64,000 nucleotides of DNA from Chitinophagaceae bacterium (GTDB lineage Bacteria > Bacteroidota > Bacteroidia > Chitinophagales > UBA10324): positions 682,001 through 746,000 of the forward strand of contig JADJAG010000004.1 in assembly GCA_016704325.1 (NCBI GenBank), in the 5' to 3' direction. The position numbers and the translations under genes are program-made. The notes under the pieces were generated by a model that saw nothing but the letters and a program-made list of their open reading frames with translations, was not told the DNA's origin and did not search any database. Below, one piece after another: positions 25,688 through 34,376 of this stretch (its first letter is position 1; each line of letters starts with the position of its first letter).

Positions 25688-27748
25688 TCAGAGGTCAGAA
25701 TCAGTTTTCTTCATTGCCGTGCTGTACAAAATATACCCCATAGCGGCGAAGAAGAGTAATCCGAGCAAATGATAACCACCTTCTCCAAGCATGGTTGTTA
25801 AGGGCTGTTCTCTGCTGACACGGTGTAACCATGCACTGATACTGTCTGATGCTTGCATAAAGGCCACGATCACACCCATCAATGCACCACCTGCTACTAA
25901 TCCTGTTGCCATTAAGCTACCGCGACCCAATTCCGCATCTTCCTGCTTGCCTCTTTTCCTGGTTGTCAGGTAATCTACTAATCCTTTCAATGCGCCACCA
26001 ATAAAAATTGGTAAAGTAGTAGAGAGTGGCAGGTATAGCCCTACTGCAAAGGACAATGACTTTACCCCGCACAATTCAACTACGATTGCGATAAACATAC
26101 CCACAAGCACAAATTGCCAGTCGAGGTTGAAAGACAATAAACCCTTGATCAGCGTAGCCATCAATGTAGCCTGTGGCGCATTGAATTCGCTTCCAATCCT
26201 GTGCGTAATTCCCTGTGCAAGTTGGTCGCTGGTAGGCTTATCTAAAAAGGCTACGGTAAAACCTATAACTGCTGAAGAAACAATGACACCAATGAATAAA
26301 GCAATTTGCTGATAGCGTGGTGTGGCACCTACAATATAGCCGGTTTTCAAATCCTGCGATGTGGCACCTGCATTGGCTGCGGCAATACAAATCATGCCTC
26401 CTACCACCAAAGCCATCGGTTCATAAACATGCCCCGTCCATCCAACAGAAATAAATACCAGTGCTGTAGCCATTATGGTGGCAATAGTCATCCCGGAAAT
26501 CGGATTGTTGCTGCTGCCAATCAAACCTACAATGCGGCTTGAAACCGTGACAAAGAAAAATCCGAATATGATAACCAGCAGTCCAAGTATCAGCTTATAA
26601 AAAATATTCGTACCGGGAATTTGCGGCAGGAATGCCATCAATGCAACCAGGCCGATACTTCCAAAAATCACCACTTTAAAATTCAGGTCATTTTCTGTTC
26701 TCGACAGAGCTACTGCACCCTTTTCTCCCATGGAAGCCATTCCGCCTTTGAAGGCACTCACGATCGTGGGAATGGACTTCATTAATGTGATGAAGCCGCC
26801 TGCTGCTACAGCCCCTGCACCAATCTGCCGAACATATCCCCAATAGATGGCAGTGGCCATATTGCCCCATTCATGTGTTTCAGGATTCCATCCGCCACGT
26901 CCACCGGCCGTGAGCATGTCTTTTAGCATACCCAATTTTATTTGCTGTAAGGCAATCAGGTCTGGCGAAACCAGTGTTGCCAGCAAGGGTATCAGGCACA
27001 TCCAGGCCAGTACACCACCGGCAACCAATACGCCTGAAATTTTTGGGCCAATGATATAACCGACCCCCAGGTATTCCGGGGTGATATCGGCCGACAATTG
27101 TGCAGATGGAAAGTATTTATTCTTTTGTGAGGTAATCCAGGTTGGCGTTGCTGAAATAATGTGGAGCAGGTGTTGCAGTACCGCATACACTGTAGCTACT
27201 CCCAAGCCTAAATAAGCTGGCTTTGCAAAGTCGCCCCCTTTTTCTCCCGCAATCAATACAGAAGCACAGGCAGTACCTTCCGGGTAAGGAAGATTATGAT
27301 GCTCCTGAACAATCAACGAACGGCGCAGTGGAATCATCATCAGCGTACCAAGTATACCCCCGAAAATCGCCAGAGTAAGTATGGTCCAGTATGAAAAGTA
27401 TTCTATTCCAACGCTGTTGCCTGTCGTTTCATCCGTACTCAGAAATAAGAAAGCGGGTAATGTGAATACTACTCCTGCTGCGATTGATTCACCTGCTGAA
27501 CCGGTTGTCTGAATAATGTTGTTTTCAAGGATCGTAGTTTTCAGGAAACGCTTACCGAGTGAAATAGCCAATACTGCGATCGGGATGGAAGCAGATACGG
27601 TAAGGCCCGCTTTAAGTGCCAGGTAAACAGTTGCTGCTCCAAACAGTATCCCGAAAATTCCTCCCAATATTATGGCCTTGGGAGTAAATTCTTTCATCAG
27701 GGAATCAGGGGCAACATATGGCTTGAAAACTTTGTTGGGTTCGCTCAT
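25688..27748 (-). CDS. OPT family oligopeptide transporter
   Basis: The 686-residue protein is a polytopic membrane protein of the OPT superfamily (about 15-16 helices). It starts FTPKAIILGGIFGILFGAAT with VYLALKAGLTVSASIPIAVL, and contains NIIQTTGSAGESIAAGVVFT, NLPYPEGTACA and SNNPISGMTIA, all typical of the prokaryotic OPT group. OPT proteins import peptides or metal-chelate compounds with protons; the substrate here is not predictable. The thymidine kinase gene lies 85 nt upstream on the same strand; no functional link is apparent. Confidence 0.93.
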   Translation of the reverse strand: MSEPNKVFKPYVAPDSLMKEFTPKAIILGGIFGILFGAATVYLALKAGLTVSASIPIAVLAISLGKRFLKTTILENNIIQTTGSAGESIAAGVVFTLPAFLFLSTDETTGNSVGIEYFSYWTILTLAIFGGILGTLMMIPLRRSLIVQEHHNLPYPEGTACASVLIAGEKGGDFAKPAYLGLGVATVYAVLQHLLHIISATPTWITSQKNKYFPSAQLSADITPEYLGVGYIIGPKISGVLVAGGVLAWMCLIPLLATLVSPDLIALQQIKLGMLKDMLTAGGRGGWNPETHEWGNMATAIYWGYVRQIGAGAVAAGGFITLMKSIPTIVSAFKGGMASMGEKGAVALSRTENDLNFKVVIFGSIGLVALMAFLPQIPGTNIFYKLILGLLVIIFGFFFVTVSSRIVGLIGSSNNPISGMTIATIMATALVFISVGWTGHVYEPMALVVGGMICIAAANAGATSQDLKTGYIVGATPRYQQIALFIGVIVSSAVIGFTVAFLDKPTSDQLAQGITHRIGSEFNAPQATLMATLIKGLLSFNLDWQFVLVGMFIAIVVELCGVKSLSFAVGLYLPLSTTLPIFIGGALKGLVDYLTTRKRGKQEDAELGRGSLMATGLVAGGALMGVIVAFMQASDSISAWLHRVSREQPLTTMLGEGGYHLLGLLFFAAMGYILYSTAMKKTDSDL

Positions 27749-27833
27749 GTGACCGGGTTAAAATGTATGAAGGTTGAATGATTATGAAAATCGAAACATA
27801 AAAGAAACGTTAATCATCGAGATTTCAAAAGAG

Positions 27834-28430
27834 TCAGGGTATTGGTTGTTCGGTTTCATTTTTTAATCCTGCGACGAAACAGGCGCGGCACCTTGGTTCG
27901 TAAATGTCTTTTTCTCCCAGCAACACTTGTGATTTTACTGTTGATTTCCGAAAGGAGTAAGAAGCTAAATTGCCGCATACCATGCAGATTGCATGCACCT
28001 TTGTTGCATACTCGGCCCTGGCGAGCAATTCAGGCATTGGCCCGAAAGGTTTACCGGTAAAATCCATATCGAGTCCGGCGGCAATCACTCTGATGCCCCT
28101 GGCAGCCAGCGTATCCAGCACCCTTGGCAATTCCATATCAAAGAACTGTGCTTCATCAATGCCCACCACTTCCATATCACCCGACATCAACAGGATTTGA
28201 TCGGAATGTGTAACCGGTGTGGAATGGATGTAATTAGTATCGTGCGATACAATTTTGGTTTCGTGGTAACGCACATCATTGGCCGGCTTAAAAATCTCCA
28301 CCTGCTGGTTGGCAATTTTGGCACGCTTCAGTCTGCGGATGAGTTCTTCGGTTTTACCGGAAAACATGCAACCGCAGATCACTTCAATCCAGCCTGCCCG
28401 CTGTTGGCGTATATAAGGTTCGGTGAACAT
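27834..28430 (-). CDS. tdk: Thymidine kinase
   Basis: The 198-residue protein is a type II thymidine kinase of nucleotide salvage. It has the P-loop GCMFSGKTEELIRRL, the catalytic-base region GIDEAQFFD and the lasso region. The zinc ribbon has Cys pairs at CMVCG and CRAC. It phosphorylates thymidine to dTMP with ATP, in the cytosol, as a homotetramer in the family. The start at 28430 (MFTEPYIRQQRAGWIEVICG) fits homologues. It is divergent from the hypothetical gene at 28503; 72 nt separate them. Confidence 0.96.
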   Translation of the reverse strand: MFTEPYIRQQRAGWIEVICGCMFSGKTEELIRRLKRAKIANQQVEIFKPANDVRYHETKIVSHDTNYIHSTPVTHSDQILLMSGDMEVVGIDEAQFFDMELPRVLDTLAARGIRVIAAGLDMDFTGKPFGPMPELLARAEYATKVHAICMVCGNLASYSFRKSTVKSQVLLGEKDIYEPRCRACFVAGLKNETEQPIP

Positions 28431-28502
28431 GCTGCCGTGAAAATAAAATAATCCGGGCTTTCGTTTTGCTTTGTATTTTTAAACCGGTAAAAGCTATTCC
28501 GG

Positions 28503-29225
28503 ATGAATGACCCTGTAAGAATCAACGAACTCCATAGCAGGATCAACAACCTGTTAGCTGCCGTTACCAAAAATGAAGGGCGGTTTACCACTATTGATAA
28601 AGACCTGCTCATTGGTTATGTGCGGGAGATGTATGAATTAGTGGTGGCAATAGTACCTGCCGTTGACAAACCTACACAAATACCATTATCACCACCTCTT
28701 GAAACACAAGTAGCTGATAGAATAAGTGAAGTGGAAATTGTTACGAAGAAAATAATTGTAACACCTGCAGCAGAAAGTGAAAATCTAAATACGGTTTTAA
28801 ATGATGCTATAGAAATTAAACCGATCAATCAGCCTGTGCAGGTAGTGAAGCCGGCTTCCAAAGAGAAGATTACCAAAAAAAGTATCTCAGAAATATATGC
28901 GCATCAGCAGGGATCTGATCAAGGCACGCTTAATGAAAAATTTAAGCCGCAGGGAAAAGAGATTGCAGATCGCTTGAAGCATACACCCATCAAGGACCTG
29001 AAATTGTATATCGGATTGAATAAACGGTTCACTTTTATCAACACCCTTTTTAAAGGACAGTCAGAAAACTACGATGCGGTTGTCGCTAAGGTGAACAATG
29101 CCGTCAGCTACCAGGAGGCATTAAATTATATTCAGCAACAGGTAATGGCTGAATATGGATGGAAGGAAGAAGACCCTGTTGTAGCTGAGTTTTTCACACT
29201 CGTGATGCGCAGGTACCTCAATTGA
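28503..29225 (+). CDS. Conserved hypothetical protein with helical C-terminal domain
   Basis: The 240-residue protein has no signal peptide or membrane helix. Residues 1-55 form helices (INELHSRINNLLAAVTKNEG). Residues 60-135 are low-complexity and probably disordered. The C-terminal part (about 140-240) looks like a folded helical domain: ISEIYAHQQGSDQGTLNEKF, IKDLKLYIGLNKRFTFINTL, FKGQSENYD and EFFTLVMRRYL. I have seen this C-terminal pattern in uncharacterised Bacteroidota proteins but cannot give it a function. Its 3' end overlaps that of the convergent Kdo transferase gene by 8 nt. Confidence 0.75.
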   Translation: MNDPVRINELHSRINNLLAAVTKNEGRFTTIDKDLLIGYVREMYELVVAIVPAVDKPTQIPLSPPLETQVADRISEVEIVTKKIIVTPAAESENLNTVLNDAIEIKPINQPVQVVKPASKEKITKKSISEIYAHQQGSDQGTLNEKFKPQGKEIADRLKHTPIKDLKLYIGLNKRFTFINTLFKGQSENYDAVVAKVNNAVSYQEALNYIQQQVMAEYGWKEEDPVVAEFFTLVMRRYLN

Positions 29226-30456
29226 TTTCTGCCAGATAATGCATTATTTTTTCTGTAGCTCCTTTCTGCTGATTTACGTAATTACGGTTAACTGAAGCAA
29301 AAGAAGGTGGCTGCGTGCTGAACTGAAGAAAATATTCGGTAAGTGTAGTCCCGTTATATACCGATGCAGCAGCGCCAAGCGTAAGCAAGTCTTTTGCCTC
29401 ATTAAATTTATGGTAGTTGGGACCAAATAATACAGGAATACCAAATACAGCAGCTTCCAGAATATTATGAATACCTTTTCCAAATCCGCCACCGATGTAG
29501 GCCATATCTGCATAACGATAGATGGAGGAGAGCAGGCCCACTGCATCTACAATCAGTATGGGTTTATGTGCCAGCTCTTCTTTTGTTGCCGATGAATAAA
29601 AGACTGATTGCTCCCTGAATTTATTTCTTAATTCTTCCAGGTGATGCCTGCTGATTTCATGCGGTACGACCACCCATTTCCATGAATTCGCCCGATCCTG
29701 TAATTGTGTTGACAGCAATCGCTCATCTTCCGGCCACGTGCTTCCGGCAACAAACAGTTTGCCGGTGCCTTTAAAATCTTCAATAATGTTCAATGCTTCA
29801 GGTTGCTGAGCGATCTGCCAAACCCGGTCGAAACGCGTATCGCCGGACACCGTAGCATGCTGAACCCCGATGGAGTGGAGCAATTGTAAAGAACCGGTAT
29901 CCTGTAAGAACAAATGTTGAAACCGGTGCAACACATTTCTCCAGGGACTTCCGTACCATTTGAAAAAGAGTTGTTCTTTTCTGAAGGTGGCTGAAATCAG
30001 CAATGCCGGTATTTGCTGTTGTTGTAATTCTTTCAGGAAGTGGTACCAGAATTCATACTTCACAAAAATTGCCAGTCGTGGTTTAATCAATCCAATAAAT
30101 TGAGACGCATTGGAAGCGGTATCAATGGGTAAATAATAAACACAGTCTGCTCCTGCATAATTTTTCCGGAGCTCAAAGCCTGAAGGAGAGAAAAAGGTAA
30201 GCAGTATCTTATGGTCGGGCCATCGTTTGTGGTAAGCCTCTATCAAAGGGCGGCCTTGTTCAAATTCACCGGTGGAAGCACAATGAAACCAGGTATATGA
30301 TTCGTTTTCATTAAACTGTTGCTTCATCTTGTCTATAATACCTTTCCTGCCATTTATCCAGCGTTTTGCCTTGCTATTCCATAGTGAAGCAATTGATATA
30401 CCGGCAGCGTAGATGCGAATTCCAAGGTTGTACAGCAGCAGGTAAAAAAAATTCAT
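29218..30456 (-). CDS. waaA: 3-deoxy-D-manno-octulosonic acid (Kdo) transferase
   Basis: I start at 30456 (MNFFYLLLYNLGIRIYAAGI); eight extra codons upstream are possible. The 412-residue GT30 enzyme adds Kdo to lipid A precursor at the inner membrane. The N-terminal membrane anchor is followed by WFHCASTGEFEQGRPLIEAY with the catalytic Glu. The donor-binding half has FVAGSTWPEDERLL, VVVPHEISRHHLEELR and YIGGGFGKGIHNILEAAVFG with IPVLFGPNYHKFNEAKDL. This shows the organism makes Kdo-containing lipopolysaccharide. The remaining lipid A genes are not in the window. Confidence 0.95.
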   Translation of the reverse strand: MNFFYLLLYNLGIRIYAAGISIASLWNSKAKRWINGRKGIIDKMKQQFNENESYTWFHCASTGEFEQGRPLIEAYHKRWPDHKILLTFFSPSGFELRKNYAGADCVYYLPIDTASNASQFIGLIKPRLAIFVKYEFWYHFLKELQQQQIPALLISATFRKEQLFFKWYGSPWRNVLHRFQHLFLQDTGSLQLLHSIGVQHATVSGDTRFDRVWQIAQQPEALNIIEDFKGTGKLFVAGSTWPEDERLLSTQLQDRANSWKWVVVPHEISRHHLEELRNKFREQSVFYSSATKEELAHKPILIVDAVGLLSSIYRYADMAYIGGGFGKGIHNILEAAVFGIPVLFGPNYHKFNEAKDLLTLGAAASVYNGTTLTEYFLQFSTQPPSFASVNRNYVNQQKGATEKIMHYLAEIN

Positions 30457-30548
30457 GAAGTAGTTTTTAGCCGGCAACAATCAGGAAAGTTGGTGAAAGT
30501 ATTAAAGGAATTGATAGCAGTCTGTTCAAAACGGTTGCAAGATGAGCA

Positions 30549-31319
30549 TCAGAATGTATACATGCGTTCTTCGCCTTTACCATAGAAAGGAAGTATCCAG
30601 GCTAATTTAAAGCCAATCAGTATATCCAGTCGTTTGGATTCATCTTTCTGCATCTGGTCAAAGTTCCAGTCACGGCGACTTTTTGTAAAACCTTCCATCA
30701 CTTCTATCCCGATATTGAAATTGACCAGCCTGCGTTTATCTAAATGGGTAAACCCAACATATTGTGAGAGTGCAAATCCGTTAGAAAGCCGGTCGTAGCC
30801 TTTCGAATAGTCATTCAAAATATTGGGCAGTGTGCTGTTAGGTGATGAAAGTTTAATGCGGTGTTGCATAAAGCCGGCGCCGGCCAACAGCGTAAGCCCT
30901 GAATTTGGATTTGAATTTACTACCGGAATAATCTTTCCAACCTTAGCCCAAAAGGCAGTACCCCTTTCAAAAAGGAAAACCGTTTCATAATACCCATCAA
31001 TACCAATCAATCCTCCCGCATCGGTATACAGGTAGTTCAGCATGGTATCTTCACGAACGTTGCCTCCAAAAAGATAATTGGCTTCCACACCTAACAATAA
31101 ATTATAAGGTAACTTAAAGTAAAAGCCTGCACCGAGGTTATTGCCCGGACCAAACCGGTCAGCCATGTCGCCTAATGGCAGCTGAAAGGTATAGCCTAAG
31201 GTTACCAGTTTGGCATTGACAGTAGTATCGTTGATATTGGACTTGAATTGCGCATGCAGCAACACCGGCAATGCCCATAAGAGGATAGAAAGGAGTATTG
31301 TTTTTTTACCGGCTGTCAT
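30549..31319 (-). CDS. Predicted outer-membrane beta-barrel protein, hypothetical
   Basis: I start at 31319 (MTAGKKTILLSILLWALPVL), which gives a signal peptide cut near HAQ. The longer open frame to 31478 is made of dispersed-repeat sequence and is rejected. The mature 235 residues alternate polar and aromatic/hydrophobic residues and end in aromatic Phe (ERMYTF), as outer-membrane barrels do: LGAGFYFKLPYNLLLGVEAN, FWAKVGKIIPVVN and LLAGAGFMQHRIKL. Similar proteins are common hypothetical barrels in Bacteroidota. It is 92 nt upstream of waaA on the same strand, so the two may be co-transcribed. The function is unknown. Confidence 0.8.
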   Translation of the reverse strand: MTAGKKTILLSILLWALPVLLHAQFKSNINDTTVNAKLVTLGYTFQLPLGDMADRFGPGNNLGAGFYFKLPYNLLLGVEANYLFGGNVREDTMLNYLYTDAGGLIGIDGYYETVFLFERGTAFWAKVGKIIPVVNSNPNSGLTLLAGAGFMQHRIKLSSPNSTLPNILNDYSKGYDRLSNGFALSQYVGFTHLDKRRLVNFNIGIEVMEGFTKSRRDWNFDQMQKDESKRLDILIGFKLAWILPFYGKGEERMYTF

Positions 31320-31371
31320 TGGCCGTAAAAGTAAGGGAATTATATTTTTAAGGAGGTCGGCTATATAAAAT

Positions 31372-31530
31372 GGGTGGACGACAAATCGGATATTGATTAT
31401 TGGGTGTTGAAATTGAGTGAGTATTGAGTAGTGATTACAGATTGGCAAGTGATCGGCTTCGCCGCAGCAATTTAACAATTTAACAATTTAACCCCCCAAC
31501 AATTTTCAATTTCCAATTTGTCGTACACCT
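31372..31530. mobile_element. Small terminal-inverted-repeat element, copy A
   Basis: The left end is GGGTGGACGACAAATCGGAT and the right end, inverted, is TTGTCGTACACCT. The interior has ATTGAGTATTGAGT-type units and the core AAGTGATCGGCTTCGCCGCA followed by GCAATTTAAC units, shared with copies B and C. No target duplication is visible. It carries no gene and lies between the outer-membrane protein gene and the first polysaccharide gene. Confidence 0.7.
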
Positions 31531-31568
31531 GATTTCAGTATTACATGGCACTATTTAAAGCCACTGCC

Positions 31569-31576
31569 TATATTTG
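31569..31576 (+). promoter_or_regulatory. Putative Bacteroidota -7 box (TATATTTG)
   Basis: TATATTTG, followed by CGCC, fits the TAnnTTTG -7 consensus of the phylum. It ends 25 nt before the DegT aminotransferase start at 31602. The same spacing and similar sequence recur ahead of other genes of the locus. No clear -33 TTG was found. Confidence 0.5.
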
Positions 31577-31601
31577 CGCCTTCAATACTGCAAACACGCT
31601 T

Positions 31602-32726
31602 ATGAGAAAGATTGAAATGGTGGACCTGAAGGCGCAATACCGGAAGATAAAACCAGCTATTGACCAGGCCATCATGGAAGTAGTGGAGTCTGCGGCATTT
31701 ATCAATGGAAAGCCAGTGCAGGAGTTTGCCAGGGATTTGGAAGCCTATACGGGTGCCGGGCAAGTGATACCGTGTGCAAATGGTACAGATGCCTTGCAGA
31801 TTGCTATGATGGCACTCAATCTTCAGCCCGGTGATGAGGTGATATGTCCTTCATTTACCTATTATGCAACGGTTGAAGTTGTAGCACTACTTAAACTGAC
31901 ACCGGTCTTCATCGATGTAAACCCAAAAACTTTTACCATTGAAGCAGCGGATGTTGAAAAGGCATTGACTCCAAAAACAAAGGCTATCGTTCCGGTGCAC
32001 TTGTATGGCCAGTCAGTTGATATGGAGCCTTTGCTGGCATTAGCTAAACAGCATGCCATACCGGTTATTGAAGATAATGCTCAGGGTATTGGCGGGACTT
32101 ATAAATTTTCAGACGGAAGGGTGAAGAAAACAGGCATCATGGGTGAGATAGGGTGCACTTCTTTTTTCCCATCAAAAAATTTAGGAGGTTATGGTGACGG
32201 AGGTGCGATGTTTACCAACGATGAGCAAGTTGCTGCCAAGCTTCGCATGATTGCCAACCATGGCCAGCAGGTGAGGTATTACCACGATATGGTTGGGGTG
32301 AATTCAAGACTTGATACGTTGCAGGCGGCAGTGCTGAGGGTTAAGTTACCACTGCTCGATGAATACATTAATGCAAGAAGAGCGGCAGCAGCTTTTTATG
32401 ACAAAGCATTTGCGAATCATTCACAAATCACCGTTCCGGAAAGGACGAATTATGCTTATCATGTTTTTCATCAGTATACACTTTTGATTGATGGCGATCG
32501 TGACGGGCTTGTCAAATATTTGCAGGAGCATGCAGTGCCTTCTATGATCTATTACCCGGTTGCCTGTCATCAGCAAAAAGCGTTCGCAGGAAAGGGAAAA
32601 GTAATTGGTGATATGGGTAATACGGAACTGCTTACAAAAAGAGTAATTTCTCTGCCAATGCATACTGAATTAGATGAAGAGCAGTTGGGTTACATTACGG
32701 AGAAGGTATTGGAGTTTTTTAAGTGA
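31602..32726 (+). CDS. DegT/DnrJ/EryC1/StrS sugar aminotransferase (WbpE-like)
   Basis: I start at 31602 (MRKIEMVDLKAQYRKIKPAI); the 19 upstream codons overlap the probable promoter. The 374-residue PLP enzyme shows CANGTDALQIAMMAL (cofactor phosphate contacts), PVIEDNAQGIGG (Asp on the PLP ring) and FFPSKNLGGYGDGGA (Schiff-base Lys). It makes amino sugars from keto-sugar nucleotides. MVDLKAQY and the overall pattern match WbpE/WlbC-type enzymes acting on UDP-3-keto-GlcNAcA. That fits the hexapeptide acetyltransferase and UDP-HexNAc dehydrogenase at 38585-40497. The required WbpB-type oxidoreductase is not in the window. Confidence 0.9.
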   Translation: MRKIEMVDLKAQYRKIKPAIDQAIMEVVESAAFINGKPVQEFARDLEAYTGAGQVIPCANGTDALQIAMMALNLQPGDEVICPSFTYYATVEVVALLKLTPVFIDVNPKTFTIEAADVEKALTPKTKAIVPVHLYGQSVDMEPLLALAKQHAIPVIEDNAQGIGGTYKFSDGRVKKTGIMGEIGCTSFFPSKNLGGYGDGGAMFTNDEQVAAKLRMIANHGQQVRYYHDMVGVNSRLDTLQAAVLRVKLPLLDEYINARRAAAAFYDKAFANHSQITVPERTNYAYHVFHQYTLLIDGDRDGLVKYLQEHAVPSMIYYPVACHQQKAFAGKGKVIGDMGNTELLTKRVISLPMHTELDEEQLGYITEKVLEFFK

Positions 32727-32751
32727 CAGTATGTAAGGAGATTGGATTGTT

Positions 32752-32980
32752 ATATGGCTATATGGTTAAATTGTTAAATTGTTAAATTGTTAAACTGTTG
32801 AATTGCTGAATGGTTGAAAAGATTAAGCACAACGTTTTAGTTTATATGAAACTTAGGGAGATACATCTTAATAATATTAAAAAATTAATGCAGCAATTAA
32901 ACAGTTAAGCAATTCAACCATTCAGCCATTTAACCATTTAACCATTTAGCCATTTAGCCATTCAACCATTCAGCCATTCA
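32752..32980. repeat. Inverted pair of low-complexity tandem repeats
   Basis: The left side (32755-32820) repeats TTAAATTGTTAAA and TGAATGGTTGAA units. The right side (32905-32978) repeats the complementary AACCATTTAACCATTTAGCC and CATTCAACCATTCAGCC units. About 85 nt of A/T-rich sequence separates the arms. The right-side unit is the same as the one inside the element at 49013-49223. No gene is present. Confidence 0.75.
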
Positions 32981-33017
32981 CCCAAACCATAAATTCAAAT
33001 TAACATAATCACTAAAG

Positions 33018-34358
33018 ATGAACATCGCAGTAATAGGAACAGGATATGTTGGATTAGTAACCGGGACGTGTTTTGCCGAGATGGGCAATAATGTAATTTG
33101 CGTAGATATTAACCAGGAAAAGATTGCGGCTTTGCGCAATGGAAAGCTTACCATTTTCGAACCTGACCTTGATATTTTATTTGAACGCAACGTGAAGCAG
33201 GGGCGACTCAATTTTACAACCAACCTGAAAGAAGCCATTGATCAGTCTAAGATACTGTTTCTTGCTTTGCCTACTCCGGAAGGAGAAGATGGCAGTGCTG
33301 ATCTTTCTTATGTGTTGAATTGCGCCCGTGATATCGGAAAGCTCATCACCGAATACAAAGTGATTGTAGATAAGAGCACGGTGCCGGTTGGAACAGCAGA
33401 GCGGGTGCATGCGGCAGTGGCCGAACATGCTGAAGTTGAATTTGATGTGGTTTCAAATCCTGAATTCCTGCGGGAAGGAATAGCCGTGGAAGATTTTATG
33501 AAACCCGACCGTGTGGTAATCGGCACCTCTTCTGAAATAGCAAAGAAACACCTGGAACAATTGTATGAGCCATTTGTGCGGCAGGGTAATCCCATCATTT
33601 TTATGGATGAACGTTCTGCGGAAATGACTAAGTATGCTGCCAATTCCTATCTCGCTACGCGCATTTCATTTATGAATGAGATAGCCAACTTGTGCGAATT
33701 GCTGGGAGCTGATGTTGATATGGTGCGTAAAGGGGTTGGCAGTGATGCCCGAATCGGTAAGCGGTTTTTATTTCCCGGCATTGGATATGGAGGAAGTTGT
33801 TTTCCAAAAGATGTGAAAGCCATGGCCCGGACTGCCGAAGATGTCGGCTACGAAATGAAAATCATAAATGCAGTGATGGGAGTTAATGAACGGCAGCGTA
33901 TCAGCCTGGTGCAAAAGATGGAGGAATATTTCTCGGGAAAGCTATCCGGAAAGAAAATCGCTATTTGGGGAATAGCCTTCAAACCCAATACTGATGATAT
34001 ACGGGAAGCACCTGCTCTCTATATCATTAATGAGCTGATCAATAAAGGTTGTAAAATCAGTGTGTATGATCCGGAGGCATTGGACAACCTTAAGAAAACA
34101 TTTAGAGATAAGGTCGAGTATCATACTGATATTTATTCACCGCTGCATGATGCGGATGCTTTGATGATACTGACTGAATGGAGCCTTTTCCGCACACCGG
34201 ATTTTGAAAAGATTGCATCGCTGATGAAACAGAAAGTGATATTCGACGGACGTAATCTCTATAACCTTGAGCAGCTGGAAGATTTTGGGTTTTACTATAA
34301 CAGCATCGGACGTAAAACGGTTACAGCTAAAAAAGTGGTGAGTAGTAGTAATCAATAA
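33018..34358 (+). CDS. ugd: UDP-glucose 6-dehydrogenase
   Basis: The 446-residue NAD-dependent enzyme oxidises UDP-glucose to UDP-glucuronate. It has the N-terminal Rossmann motif IAVIGTGYVGLVTGTCFAEM, the STVPVGTAERV region, and the catalytic Cys in FLFPGIGYGGSCFPKDVKAM. The C-terminal domain includes AIWGIAFKPNTDDIREAPAL. The sequence favours UDP-glucose over UDP-HexNAc, in contrast to the second dehydrogenase at 39208. Its product is the substrate of the UDP-glucuronate decarboxylase at 36091, so the two give UDP-GlcA and UDP-xylose for the polysaccharide. Confidence 0.96.
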   Translation: MNIAVIGTGYVGLVTGTCFAEMGNNVICVDINQEKIAALRNGKLTIFEPDLDILFERNVKQGRLNFTTNLKEAIDQSKILFLALPTPEGEDGSADLSYVLNCARDIGKLITEYKVIVDKSTVPVGTAERVHAAVAEHAEVEFDVVSNPEFLREGIAVEDFMKPDRVVIGTSSEIAKKHLEQLYEPFVRQGNPIIFMDERSAEMTKYAANSYLATRISFMNEIANLCELLGADVDMVRKGVGSDARIGKRFLFPGIGYGGSCFPKDVKAMARTAEDVGYEMKIINAVMGVNERQRISLVQKMEEYFSGKLSGKKIAIWGIAFKPNTDDIREAPALYIINELINKGCKISVYDPEALDNLKKTFRDKVEYHTDIYSPLHDADALMILTEWSLFRTPDFEKIASLMKQKVIFDGRNLYNLEQLEDFGFYYNSIGRKTVTAKKVVSSSNQ

Positions 34359-34376
34359 CAAAAATCATTCAGGAGA

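Noticed and set aside
31320..31478. 53-residue N-terminal extension of the outer-membrane protein
   Set aside because: It lies in mobile element copy A; the Met at 31319 starts a proper signal peptide.
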